A stretch of DNA of 11,584 bases from DATGEP01 sp035310125 (GCA_035310125.1 DATGEP010000099.1:1-11584); one strand, 5' to 3'. Counted from the stretch's first letter, positions 5,219-11,584 are shown. Numbers and translations are program-made. Notes: a model not told the origin generated them from the sequence alone.

Positions 5219-6652
5219 ATGCAGTGCCGGTGTCAGCCACGGCAGGGTCAGGAAGATGGGCAGGGGCGGGTACAGGGGCGGGGGCGGATGAGGTGGGTGC
5301 GAGTCTGTGTGCTCGCCTGCGCTGTGAGTGGCGCGGTTTTGGCGGGCGCGCTCTTTCCGGTGCTGCTCGGCGGCTCGTCGGGCGCGGTGGCACTGGCTTG
5401 CGGTTTGGGCAATTCGCCGACGATGATGGCGAATAACGCGCCCGCGCTGCTGTTCCCCATCACCAAGAATGTGCCCGCCAACCAACCCGTTGGACTCTTC
5501 GCGCTCTCCTACGTCGCCGGCCAGCCGGTCTCCTTCCAGGAGGACCTCAGCCGCGTCGTCGGCGCGCCCGATCCCAACAGCCTCAAGTGGCGCTGGAACT
5601 TTGGCGACAGCTCCCCGACTAGCAGCGACATCGCGCCGCAGCATACCTTCGCCAAGCCTGGCACCTATAATATCCACGCGCAGATCCTTGATACGTCTAG
5701 CAATGCCTGGACGGACCTCGACAGCGCGCGGATCACTGTCATCGCTGCCGCGCCGGCTAATCCGCCGACCGCGCAGATCACTGCCAGCGCCACTATTGTC
5801 TCACCCGGCGGCTCCATTACGTTTGATGGCGGTAATTCGCAGGCCGCCGACGGCTCCAAGCTGAGCTATCTGTGGAACTTCAACGATGGCAGCACGGCGA
5901 CCGGCGCGCACGTCACTCATACGTTCGCCATCACCGGCCACGGTATCGTCGCGCTCATCGTTACCGACACGCACGGCGCTCTCGCCGTCGCCACGGTCAA
6001 TATCGCCGTGCTCAGCACGTTCCCGGTCGCTACTGTCTCCGCCAGCTCGCTCAGTGTGATTCCTGGGAGCAGCGTAAGCTTCGATGCCTCGAAGTCCGCC
6101 GCGCCCAAGGATCAGCCCGGCGACCGTATCGCCAACTACACCTGGGATTTCGGCGACGGCACACAGAAGGTCACGACGCAGGGGCCGACTACTAGCCACC
6201 AGTTCGTCAAGCCCGGCACGTACAACGTCACCGTGCAGGCTTTCGATATCCTGGGCGCTTCGGGTACGACGCATTTGCGCGTCACCGTTGGCTTTAGCCC
6301 CGTCATGATCGGTGGCGCCATTGCCGCCGTTATTCTGGTATGGGGTCTTGGTTACCTCATCGTCGCCGGTCGCAGGCGCGCCACACTCGCCAAAGCCCGC
6401 GCCTCGCGCGAGGCGGCGCGTGAGCTGGCGCGTGCCCGCCGTGCCGGCGGCGGACGTGGCGGCCAGAGCGGAGCCGGGCGCCCGCGTCCCGGCGGGGCGG
6501 CGCCTGCGCGCGGAGGTCGGCGTGGCCCGCCGCCCGGCGCCTCTGGCGGTCGCTATCCGCAGCGAGGTGATCCGCCGCCGCGCTCGCGCCGTGACCGCGA
6601 CGACGATTGGGGAGCGTCCGGCACGCGCCGTGGCCCTTCCGATGAGTGGTAA
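5219..6652 (+). CDS. Membrane-anchored surface protein with three PKD domains and an Arg/Gly-rich tail
   Basis: A 477-residue protein. After a basic N-region, residues about 29-50 form a signal or anchor segment (VCVLACAVSGAVLAGALFPV). Three PKD-type Ig-like domains follow at about 99-175, 184-264 and 269-357, each with the hallmark WxFxDG/S core: WRWNFGDSS, YLWNFNDGS and YTWDFGDGT, then HxFxxxGTYN-type strands. A second hydrophobic helix (about 362-383, GGAIAAVILVWGLGYLIVAG) is followed by RRR, so the C-terminus should be cytoplasmic. That tail (about 384-477) has an Ala/Arg helix and then a disordered RGG/PRP/RGD-rich stretch ending in acidic residues. PKD domains serve adhesion or spacing in surface proteins. 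The start at 5219 has GAGGAGG at 5204-5210; ATG 5288 just before the signal segment is the alternative. Confidence 0.85.
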   Translation: MQCRCQPRQGQEDGQGRVQGRGRMRWVRVCVLACAVSGAVLAGALFPVLLGGSSGAVALACGLGNSPTMMANNAPALLFPITKNVPANQPVGLFALSYVAGQPVSFQEDLSRVVGAPDPNSLKWRWNFGDSSPTSSDIAPQHTFAKPGTYNIHAQILDTSSNAWTDLDSARITVIAAAPANPPTAQITASATIVSPGGSITFDGGNSQAADGSKLSYLWNFNDGSTATGAHVTHTFAITGHGIVALIVTDTHGALAVATVNIAVLSTFPVATVSASSLSVIPGSSVSFDASKSAAPKDQPGDRIANYTWDFGDGTQKVTTQGPTTSHQFVKPGTYNVTVQAFDILGASGTTHLRVTVGFSPVMIGGAIAAVILVWGLGYLIVAGRRRATLAKARASREAARELARARRAGGGRGGQSGAGRPRPGGAAPARGGRRGPPPGASGGRYPQRGDPPPRSRRDRDDDWGASGTRRGPSDEW

Positions 6653-6778
6653 AATCAGATGGGTATGCCGCACGCGGGCGTGCAGCGGGCGCAGCCCTTC
6701 CGACCGCTGGCGCACAGAAACGGAGCATGAATGCTGAGCGGGCCAGCGCGACGCCCGCGGTACAGACCTCACCCCCGG

Positions 6779-6801
6779 CCCCTCTCCCACAAGGAGAGGG
6801 G
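6779..6801. repeat. Short palindromic intergenic repeat
   Basis: CCCCTCTCC, 5-nt loop, GGAGAGGGG: a perfect 9-bp stem, preceded by CTCACCCCCGG. I recall this short hairpin family (CCCTCTCC…GGAGAGGG) as dispersed in Chloroflexota and many other genomes. It lies between the PKD gene and ybeY, has no T-tract and is better read as a dispersed repeat than as a terminator. Confidence 0.55.
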
Positions 6802-6849
6802 AGAATCTGACTGGTGGGATGCGGCAGGCAGCACCCCGACAGTATCGGC

Positions 6850-6868
6850 GGGCGTCCACCGGACGCCC
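6850..6868. repeat. Second short palindrome in the ybeY leader
   Basis: GGGCGTCC, loop ACC, GGACGCCC: a perfect 8-bp stem followed by CCTACA. It resembles a dispersed Chloroflexota palindrome (GTAGGGGCG…CGCCC) by recall. It ends 15 bp before the ybeY start, so it would sit in the mRNA leader and could affect translation. Confidence 0.5.
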
Positions 6869-6883
6869 CTACAGAGGATCGTG

Positions 6884-7609
6884 ATGCACTTGAATCCTGA
6901 CGACACAGATAGTCTCAACGAGGCCGCGCGGCTGGTGGATGAAGCCCTCATCCTGGCCGTCGCCTTCGAGCCGGCTGACGCGCTCGCCGACGAAGCGCTC
7001 TTCGGTCTCGACGACGCTGCCCTGCGCCGCGTCGTCGCGCTGACCCTCGCGCGGGTGGGGGTCGCCCAGCCTGTTGAGATCAGTCTGCTGCTCACCAGCG
7101 ATGATGGCTTGCGCACGCTCAACCGCGATTATCGCGACAAGGACGAGGCGACCGATGTGCTCTCGTTTCCGCTGCTGGAGGAGCCGCTTGCCGACGCTTC
7201 CCCCGATGAGCTCTGGTCGTCGCTGGACGAGGATGATTTCGAGGACGAGGATGATTTCGAGGATGAAGGCGACGATGACATGTATGTCCTGGAAGAGGGC
7301 GAGGGAAGCTCAGATGGCGCCGCTGTCAACGGTGCGCGGCTGGACGCCAATAGTGAAGAGGATAGCGCGGGCTTCGCGTTTCTCACGCCGGAGGATGACG
7401 CGCTGCATCTGGGCGACATCGCCATCTCGCGCGATGCTGTCGCGCGCCAGGCGGGGCAGGCAGGCCATAGTGCCACGTGGGAGCTTGCCTATCTGCTCTC
7501 CCACGGCGTGTTACATCTCGTCGGCTTCGACGATCACACCGACGCCGGCTATCGGGCGATGGTTGCCCATCAGGAGGCGGCGCTGGCCGCGGCGGGCATC
7601 TCCCGCTAG
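6884..7609 (+). CDS. ybeY: Endoribonuclease YbeY (rRNA maturation factor) with acidic insertion
   Basis: YbeY is a zinc-dependent endoribonuclease used in 16S rRNA 3' processing and ribosome quality control. The core is clear: VEISLLLTSDDGLRTLNRDY, then RDKDEATDVLSFPL (residues 84-97), LGDIAISRD (176-184) and HGVLHLVGFDDH (207-218). The 241-residue length is well above the usual 150 or so. The extra length is an N-terminal extension and an insertion at about 98-172, very rich in Asp/Glu, between the FPL and LGDI blocks. Part of it is an 18-bp tandem duplication. In the metal motif the family has HxxxHxxxxxH; here an Asp sits at the third position and His one residue later. The start is ATG 6884 with AGAGGA at 6873-6878; the frame is open further upstream without a signal. 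dgkA follows after 24 bp, a common pairing. Confidence 0.92.
   Translation: MHLNPDDTDSLNEAARLVDEALILAVAFEPADALADEALFGLDDAALRRVVALTLARVGVAQPVEISLLLTSDDGLRTLNRDYRDKDEATDVLSFPLLEEPLADASPDELWSSLDEDDFEDEDDFEDEGDDDMYVLEEGEGSSDGAAVNGARLDANSEEDSAGFAFLTPEDDALHLGDIAISRDAVARQAGQAGHSATWELAYLLSHGVLHLVGFDDHTDAGYRAMVAHQEAALAAAGISR
7226..7261 (+). repeat. 18-bp perfect tandem duplication inside ybeY
   Basis: GACGAGGATGATTTCGAG occurs twice back to back (7226-7243 and 7244-7261), in frame, coding DEDDFE twice (residues 115-126). It lies in the acidic insertion and suggests growth of the insert by slippage. Confidence 0.9.
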
Positions 7610-7633
7610 CGCCGTTTCTACGCCGAACGTTTC

Positions 7634-8227
7634 ATGAAAACCGCACCACCTACGCGCACTCGGAGATTTAGCTTTTCGCGCCCACACCCCGGCGCGGCGG
7701 CCAACACACACGCCGCTACCGGCGGTGGTGGAGCGCCCGGCGAGGGTTCGCACAGTGGTGCGCCGCCGCCGGAGGAGCACACGCCGGCCGCGGCTGTCGC
7801 TCGACATACCGCCGAGGCCGCGGGGACCGGCACCACGCCGCCCGCCCCGGCACGCGCTACATTCGTGCGCAGTTTCGTCTACGCCTGGAATGGCGTCGTC
7901 TATACGGTGCGCACGCAGCGCAACATGCGTATCCACATCGCGCTGGCAGTCTTTGCTATTGCCCTCGGTATCTGGCTGCGTATCGCGCCGGTTGAGTTCG
8001 CGATGGTCTTCGTCGCCATCACTGGCGTCGTGGTCAGTGAGATGATCAATACGGTCGCGGAGGCCTGTGTGGATCTTGTCACGCAGGAGTTTCACCCGCT
8101 CGCGAGAGTCGCCAAAGATGTCGCCGCTGGTGCCGTGCTCCTCAGCGCCATACTGGCCGTCATCGTCGCATGTTTTGTGTACATTCCGTACCTCTGGCCC
8201 CTCGCGCTGCGCCTGCTCGGTCATTAG
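7634..8227 (+). CDS. dgkA: DgkA-family diacylglycerol/undecaprenol kinase
   Basis: An integral-membrane lipid kinase that uses ATP to phosphorylate diacylglycerol or, in Gram-positive-type relatives, undecaprenol for recycling of the cell-wall lipid carrier. The family signature is present: SEMINTVAEACVDLV at 135-149, with the catalytic and metal-binding Glu136/Glu143 region, then AKDVAAGAVLLSAI at 160-173. Three TM helices are visible at about 102-118, 121-138 and 165-186. The kinase core starts only at about residue 75. The first 75 residues are Pro/Ala/Gly/His-rich and look disordered, which makes the protein 197 aa against about 120-140 for the family. ATG 7634 lacks a clear Shine-Dalgarno and follows ybeY by 24 bp, so it may rely on coupling. 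A later non-ATG start in the extension is possible. Confidence 0.92.
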   Translation: MKTAPPTRTRRFSFSRPHPGAAANTHAATGGGGAPGEGSHSGAPPPEEHTPAAAVARHTAEAAGTGTTPPAPARATFVRSFVYAWNGVVYTVRTQRNMRIHIALAVFAIALGIWLRIAPVEFAMVFVAITGVVVSEMINTVAEACVDLVTQEFHPLARVAKDVAAGAVLLSAILAVIVACFVYIPYLWPLALRLLGH

Positions 8228-8245
8228 CGCGCGGGCGCGCTGTTT
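8226..8245 (+). terminator. Weak candidate terminator after dgkA
   Basis: AGCGCGC and GCGCGCT form a GC-rich hairpin starting in the dgkA stop codon, followed by TGTTT. The loop is very tight and the T-tract short, so this is a weak candidate. Confidence 0.3.
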
Positions 8246-8282
8246 GGCGGGGATGTGTGTCGCCTGAATGATCCCCCGGCAC

Positions 8283-8311
8283 TTGACAGGAGCGCGCGCG
8301 CCACGTATAGT
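8283..8311 (+). promoter_or_regulatory. Sigma70-type promoter of arsR-like operon
   Basis: TTGACA (8283-8288), a 17-bp spacer, TATAGT (8306-8311). The -35 is perfect and the -10 has one mismatch. The next 20 bases are AT-rich, unlike the surrounding sequence. Confidence 0.85.
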
Positions 8312-8325
8312 TAACAAAGTTGTTA
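8312..8325. promoter_or_regulatory. Candidate ArsR-family operator
   Basis: TAACAA-AG-TTGTTA, a perfect 6-bp dyad directly after the -10 box and over the expected start point. This position suits repression by the ArsR-type protein encoded 20 bp downstream. Confidence 0.6.
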
Positions 8326-8344
8326 TAAAACGAGGTGGTTATTC

Positions 8345-8707
8345 ATGGCCGTTGAGGCTGTTGAGGCTGATGACCAGCTCAGTGTGGTATTCGGTGCGCT
8401 CGCCGATCCCACCCGTCGCGCGCTCCTCACGCGGCTGACCCAGGGTGACGCGACCGTCGCGGAGCTCGCCGCGCCTTTCAAGGTGTCGCAGCCGGCTATC
8501 TCCCGGCACCTGAAGGTGCTCGAGCAGGCTGGGCTTATCTCGCGCCACCGCCGGGCTACCGCCCGCCTGAGCCATCTCGAAGCGGAGCCGCTGCGCGAGG
8601 TGACGGAGTGGCTGGCTCGTTACCAGGCGTACTGGGACGAGAGCTATGAACGGCTCGACGTGCTGCTCGCGGCCTTGCAGGACGATCACGACGAGCACCC
8701 TGGCTGA
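8345..8707 (+). CDS. ArsR-family winged-helix repressor
   Basis: A 120-residue regulator. The winged-helix HTH is clear: VFGALADPTRRALLTRL, ATVAELAAPFKVSQPAISRH (residues 36-55, recognition helix PAISRHLKVLE), then the wing GLISRHRRATARLSHLEAEP. There is no Cys anywhere, so the metal-sensing sites of SmtB/ArsR are absent. It belongs to the ArsR-like group that is usually coupled to an AHSA1/SRPBCC gene and senses something other than thiophilic metals. The start at 8345 has GAGGTGG at 8332-8338. A consensus-like promoter and a perfect dyad lie directly upstream, indicating autoregulation. The AHSA1 gene begins 38 bp downstream and is probably co-transcribed. Confidence 0.93.
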   Translation: MAVEAVEADDQLSVVFGALADPTRRALLTRLTQGDATVAELAAPFKVSQPAISRHLKVLEQAGLISRHRRATARLSHLEAEPLREVTEWLARYQAYWDESYERLDVLLAALQDDHDEHPG

Positions 8708-8745
8708 CCGCGGCGGGGCCGTTCTATTAGAAAGGGAGAAGAGCG

Positions 8746-9231
8746 ATGGCAACGACACAGATTATTGCCGAGCCTGGCATGCCGCAGATCGTAATCACGC
8801 GGGAGTTCGACGCGCCGCGCGCGCTCCTCTTCCGCGCCTACACCGATCCGGGGCTGCTGGTGCAGTGGCTCGGGCCGCGCCGGCTGACCATGTCCGTTGA
8901 CCACTTCGACGTCCGCGACGGCGGCACGTGGCGCTACATCCACCGCGGCGCCGACGGCACCGAAGCCGCGTTCCACGGCGTTTTCCATGGCACGCCGTCC
9001 CTAGACGGCGGCATCGTCCAGACTTTCGAGTTCGAGGGCGCGCCGGGCCATGTCTCGCTGGAGACGGTCACCTTCGAGGAGCACGCTGGCGGGACTCTCG
9101 TGCGTACGAACGACGTGTTCCAGTCGGTCGAGGACCGTGACGCCATGCTCCAGTCCGGCATGCAGGAAGGGATCAACGAGTCTATGGAGCGCCTGGACGA
9201 GCTCCTTGCCCGGCTGGCCCCGGTGAGCTGA
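8746..9231 (+). CDS. AHSA1/SRPBCC-domain protein
   Basis: A 161-residue protein of the START/Bet v1-like SRPBCC superfamily, AHSA1 group. Features seen are IVITREFDAPRALLFRAYTD (residues 15-34), then WLGPRRLTMSVDHFDVRDGG, a GTWRYIH strand, FHGVF, a TFEFEG strand and a C-terminal amphipathic helix (GMQEGINESMERLDELLARL). These form a helix-grip fold with a hydrophobic cavity. Members are thought to bind small hydrophobic ligands, and an actual Hsp90 link in bacteria is not established. AGGGAG just upstream supports the ATG at 8746. It follows an ArsR-type repressor by 38 bp, one of the most frequent operon pairings of this family, so the ligand may relate to the repressor's inducer. Confidence 0.92.
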   Translation: MATTQIIAEPGMPQIVITREFDAPRALLFRAYTDPGLLVQWLGPRRLTMSVDHFDVRDGGTWRYIHRGADGTEAAFHGVFHGTPSLDGGIVQTFEFEGAPGHVSLETVTFEEHAGGTLVRTNDVFQSVEDRDAMLQSGMQEGINESMERLDELLARLAPVS

Positions 9232-9487
9232 TGGCGTGGCCAGATACAGCAGCGCACGACATGCGGGGGAGATGAGTGGTAACAAAGATGGAGCCCAAGG
9301 GCTGAGCGGAGTCTCGATGGCTACGGCTACGGTGCGCCACTGACCCCATAGCCGAAGGTGCGCGAGCGCCTGGAGCATGGTCTTTCCCAGGGCGCCGGGT
9401 CGGGCGGACCTGAAAAGCCGCGTGTTCGCGGCATCATCAACCGGTTTGGGGCAGAATACTCCCAAAGGCAAGGAGTCAGGTGAGACA
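9232..9487. other. Intergenic region with a small hairpin and no convincing gene
   Basis: About 256 bp between the AHSA1 gene and the RibD-C-domain gene. A perfect 6-bp hairpin (GCCGCG, TGTT, CGCGGC) lies at 9417-9432 without a T-tract. The minus strand is open here (through about 9513) with a GKTMLQALAHLRLWGQWRTV stretch that might be the relic of a mobile gene, but I cannot assign it. No clear promoter is visible. Confidence 0.4.
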
Positions 9488-10069
9488 ATGGGGAACGTCA
9501 TTGTAGACATCACAATGTCGCTGGATGGTTTTGTGACCGGGCCGAACGATGGCCCTGGGAATGGGCTGGGCGATGGCGGTCGGGTGCTCCATGAATGGGT
9601 GTTCGAGGGCAGAACAGATGCCGATGCTCAGCTACTGTTCGAAGAACCCATGGCAACCATGGGGTCGTGTGTCCTGGGAAGACGAACTTTTGACATCGCC
9701 GAAGAAGCGTGGGGTGACAACCCACCCTTCGGGCCATCACAGGTGTTTGTGCTCACGCATCGCCCGCACGAAACGTTGCACCGGGGAGCGACGACGTTTA
9801 TCTTCGTCACCGAGGGGATGGAAAGCGCCCTGAAACAAGCCCAGACGGCCGCTGGTGATAAGAAAGTCGGCTTGATGGGTGCGAATGTCAGTCAGCAGTA
9901 CTTGAAGGCCGGCCTTGTGGACGAGATGCAGATCCATGTCGCAAACGTCCTGCTCGGCGCAGGCCGGCCATTGTTCGCTGATATCGGCAATAAGCAGATC
10001 AAGCTGGAAAGAACGCGGGTCATCGCAACACCTGCTGTGACGCATCTCCAGTACCGCGTTGTACGGTAA
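9488..10069 (+). CDS. RibD C-terminal/dihydrofolate-reductase-like protein
   Basis: A 193-residue NADPH-dependent-reductase-fold protein (RibD_C family, often labelled dihydrofolate reductase family protein). The family start is VIVDITMSLDGFVTGPND (residues 4-21). GSCVLGRRTFD lies at 59-69, FVLTHRPHETL at 87-97, and KKVGLMGANVSQQYLKAGLV followed by DEMQIHVANVLLGAGRPLF covers the cofactor-binding helix and the conserved Leu-Gly-x-Gly loop. Such standalone paralogues are common in soil bacteria and usually have no proven role in folate or riboflavin synthesis. The start is ATG 9488. AAGGAG at 9470-9475 is rather far upstream (12 nt), so the exact start is slightly uncertain, although the protein begins where the family does. 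The VOC gene starts 25 bp after the stop, so the two are probably co-transcribed. Confidence 0.9.
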   Translation: MGNVIVDITMSLDGFVTGPNDGPGNGLGDGGRVLHEWVFEGRTDADAQLLFEEPMATMGSCVLGRRTFDIAEEAWGDNPPFGPSQVFVLTHRPHETLHRGATTFIFVTEGMESALKQAQTAAGDKKVGLMGANVSQQYLKAGLVDEMQIHVANVLLGAGRPLFADIGNKQIKLERTRVIATPAVTHLQYRVVR

Positions 10070-10094
10070 GGACAACCCGAAAGGATGGCGCGTG

Positions 10095-10499
10095 ATGGAT
10101 TGGAAGCTTGAAGTGGTGGTGGTTCCCGTCTCGGACGTGGACCGGGCGAAGCATTTTTACAGTGAGCAGGTCGGGTTCGTCGTTGACGTTGACCACCGGG
10201 CTGGTGAGAATTTCCGCGTCGTGCAGCTGACTCCGCCCGGCTCGGCGTGCTCGATCACTATCGGCACCGGACTTACCAAATCGGCGCCAGGTTCGCTAGA
10301 GGGCCTCCAACTGTGCGTGACGGACATCGAGGCGGCCCATACGGAGCTGGTCGCGCGGGGCGTGGAAGTGAGCGAGATCCAGCATTTCGTGGATGGTGTC
10401 GCGGTTGAGGGGCGTGGTGAAGAGTGGAACTCGTTCATGTTCTTCAGCGATCCCGACGGCAACGGCTGGGCCGTGCAGGAGCGCCCTGCCCGCGACTGA
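10095..10499 (+). CDS. VOC (glyoxalase/bleomycin-resistance fold) protein
   Basis: A 134-residue protein of the vicinal oxygen chelate superfamily with two beta-alpha-beta-beta-beta modules. Module 1 is LEVVVVPVSDVDRAKHFYSE, then QVGFVVDVDHR and a FRVVQLTPPGSACSITIG strand pair. Module 2 is LEGLQLCVTDIEAAHTELVA, then RGVEVSEI and the terminal FMFFSDPDGNGWAVQER. The FxDPDGNxW ending is characteristic. It could be a lyase, a dioxygenase or a binding/resistance protein, and the substrate is unknown. The start at 10095 (MDWKLE) fits the first strand and has AAAGGA around 10080-10085; an upstream in-frame ATG at 10059 lies within the preceding gene. Co-direction and 25-bp spacing put it in one operon with the RibD-C protein. 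Confidence 0.92.
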   Translation: MDWKLEVVVVPVSDVDRAKHFYSEQVGFVVDVDHRAGENFRVVQLTPPGSACSITIGTGLTKSAPGSLEGLQLCVTDIEAAHTELVARGVEVSEIQHFVDGVAVEGRGEEWNSFMFFSDPDGNGWAVQERPARD

Positions 10500-10686
10500 G
10501 GCCGCTCTCGCCGCCCTGGACGCTCTAGAACGAAGGGGATGGAAAAAGCCGCTGAACGAGGTGACGGGAGCTTCGATCCACCGGGCTTATAAAGCGGTTC
10601 CCGAGCAGATGTGGATCAGCACGGTTGAGAGCCTCAACGGGCACCAATTCGACACACGGGTAGCTGTTGATTTACTTGGGAACTAG
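10500..10686 (+). other. Open frame of unknown meaning, possibly a gene relic
   Basis: Downstream of the VOC gene an open frame without a local start ends at 10686. It includes RRGWKKPLNEVTGASIHRAY and PEQMWISTVESLNGHQFDTR. It has a protein-like composition, but I recognise no family and see no ribosome-binding site. It may be the end of a truncated gene or chance. The remaining bases up to 10773 hold only the ribosome-binding site of the next gene. Confidence 0.25.
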
Positions 10687-10773
10687 GGGACAACATCCCA
10701 GAGCAACGTCCTGGAGACTCGGGTTTGGCCCGATGCGCCAGGCTCAGAGCCGACAGGAACCGGAGGTGAACCA

Positions 10774-11298
10774 ATGACCGAACGAGCACCTGTCGAGGTC
10801 ACCAATCTCGACCGCTACGGATACTCCGCGCTACTGTGGAGCAGGCCGCGCGACCTCCTCGCCGCCGGCACACCACAGCCTGGCATCTCGTTTTTCCTCG
10901 GCACGATTCGGCCAGATGGCCGCCCACATGCCGCCGGGATCGGCGCTCTCTGGCTCGACGGCGACCTCTATTTCACGAGCGGGCGCCAGGCCCGTAAGGC
11001 GCGCAATCTGGCGGCAAACCCGGCCTGCACGATCTCAGCCAGCCTGAAGGGTATTGACCTCATCCTCGAGGGCGATGCGACTCTGGTCACCGATCAGCCG
11101 ACGCTGGAGGCGGTGGCCAGCCGCTACCGCGCGGGTGGGTGGCCAGCGGAGGTGGCGGGCGATGCGTTCACGGCGCCTTATAGCGCCCCGAGCGCCGGTC
11201 CCCCGCCGTGGTATGTCTACCGCTTCACATTTCACACCGCCTTCGGCGTCGCCGGGGCGGAACCATACGGCGCGACACGCTGGCGCTTCGGCTCCTGA
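10774..11298 (+). CDS. Pyridoxamine 5'-phosphate oxidase-like flavin/F420-binding protein
   Basis: A 174-residue protein with the split-barrel flavin-binding fold (PNPOx-like). Visible elements are PGISFFLGTIRPDGRPHAAG (residues 36-55), then IGALWLDGDLYFTSGRQARK, ARNLAANPACTISASL, a DLILEGDATLVTD strand and a C-terminal WYVYRFTFHTAFGV followed by ATRWRF. The pattern R-x-DGRPH, the GRQARKARNLxANP helix and the final TRWRF are typical of this group, which binds FMN, F420 or haem-related cofactors and reduces small molecules. It is too short and divergent to call pdxH. The start ATG 10774 has a strong GGAGGTG at 10762-10768. It is co-directional with the VOC gene but separated by 274 bp, so it is probably transcribed on its own. 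Confidence 0.9.
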   Translation: MTERAPVEVTNLDRYGYSALLWSRPRDLLAAGTPQPGISFFLGTIRPDGRPHAAGIGALWLDGDLYFTSGRQARKARNLAANPACTISASLKGIDLILEGDATLVTDQPTLEAVASRYRAGGWPAEVAGDAFTAPYSAPSAGPPPWYVYRFTFHTAFGVAGAEPYGATRWRFGS

Positions 11299-11563
11299 GA
11301 AAAGTGTCATCGGCCACGATGACACGGACGCGGTTGGCACATGTTCGATGCTCTATGCCGATGAGCGGGGTGTGGCGAGGATCTTTCAGATGAGCCTCGC
11401 GAGCGGCGTATGGAAGATGTGGCGAGATTCTCCGGGCTTCTCCCAGCGCATGACGGGCACGTTCGGCGAAGATGGAAACACCATCGTCGTTCATGGGAAG
11501 TTGTCGCGCGACGGTTCACAGTGGGAACAGGACCTGGATGTGACGTATACGCGAAAGACATGA
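11297..11563 (+). pseudogene. C-terminal fragment of a conserved hypothetical (DUF1579-like) protein
   Basis: The frame overlapping the stop of the preceding gene and running to 11563 reads KSVIGHDDTDAVGTCSMLYA, then DERGVARIFQMSLASGVWKM, WRDSPGFSQRMTGTFGEDGN and a final LDVTYTRKT. I recall this as the C-terminal half of small beta-sheet proteins of about 150-170 aa in Ktedonobacteria and actinobacteria (VIGxDD…DERGVxRIYxMSL…WRDxPGFxQRFTGTFSxDGNTI). The N-terminal half is absent and the frame has no credible start: ATG 11348 would begin inside the domain and has no ribosome-binding site. The coding similarity begins exactly at the end of the pyridoxamine-oxidase-like gene, implying a deletion junction there. 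Confidence 0.6.
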
Positions 11564-11584
11564 AGAGCAAGAGCGCCTGCGCGT

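Noticed and set aside
5801..6859. Long minus-strand open frame
   Set aside because: It is antisense to the PKD gene and arises from GC-rich codon bias; the plus-strand product has clear domains.
7511..8317. Minus-strand open frame opposite dgkA
   Set aside because: Shadow of dgkA; the composition is antisense-like and no family is recognisable.
9280..9287. Second ArsR half-operator (TAACAAAG)
   Set aside because: Only an 8-bp half-site match without the dyad and without a nearby promoter, so chance is likely.
9417..9432. Terminator after the AHSA1 gene
   Set aside because: The hairpin has only 6 bp and no T-tract.
9001..9513. Minus-strand gene overlapping AHSA1 and the following gap
   Set aside because: Mostly antisense to AHSA1; the part in the gap has a protein-like stretch but no start or assignable family.
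10537..10591. Short ORF starting ATGGAAAAAGCC
   Set aside because: Only about 17 codons, with no homology recognised and no conserved context.

Overview
The window is GC-rich and looks like an accessory stretch of a Chloroflexota genome, most likely a Ktedonobacteria-type organism. The support is gene content and style: a ybeY-dgkA pair with long low-complexity extensions, a PKD-domain surface protein, ArsR/AHSA1/RibD-C/VOC small-molecule genes, an IS transposase of a kind I associate with Ktedonobacter, and short intergenic palindromes of the sort common in this phylum. The assignment rests on recalled resemblance, not on a search.

Layout: Positions 1-394 hold a cluster of short degenerate repeats built on TTGCCG and no convincing gene. 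Positions 465-1095 hold a decayed module: a UPF0175-type antitoxin-like gene, a truncated DUF3368/PIN toxin overlapping it, and then the C-terminal part of a membrane channel-like protein. That channel remnant stops exactly where a 3.1-kb mobile element begins (1096-4198). Its last 22 codons resume, in frame, on the other side (4199-4264).

The mobile element is the main finding. It has 17-bp terminal inverted repeats (15/17 identical) and a 7-bp target duplication (ACGTCCT). Two internal inverted copies of the same terminus divide it into a 168-bp transposase-less left unit, a passenger operon and an 817-bp right IS, which is a small composite transposon architecture. The passenger operon has a near-consensus promoter with an overlapping dyad, then a TetR-family regulator, a single-domain cupin and a small Cys/His-rich protein of unknown function. 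The right IS carries a transposase with an internal deletion. The Shine-Dalgarno of that transposase is buried in a perfect 19-bp hairpin, the arrangement used by other IS elements to block translation from read-through transcripts.

Beyond the element, 4372-4917 encodes a standalone TIR-like protein with a conserved Trp-Cys-x-x-Glu region, possibly a defence or signalling NADase-like effector. Positions 5219-6652 encode a membrane-anchored protein with a signal segment, three PKD domains, one TM helix and an Arg/Gly/Pro-rich cytoplasmic tail. Positions 6884-8227 hold ybeY (with an approximately 60-residue acidic insertion) and dgkA. Positions 8283-9231 form an autoregulated-looking ArsR-AHSA1 operon. 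Positions 9488-11298 hold a RibD-C/dihydrofolate-reductase-like protein, a VOC protein and a pyridoxamine-phosphate-oxidase-like protein, and the window ends with an N-terminally truncated conserved hypothetical gene.

The right half reads as ordinary chromosomal genes. The left 5 kb is a region of insertion, truncation and gene remnants.
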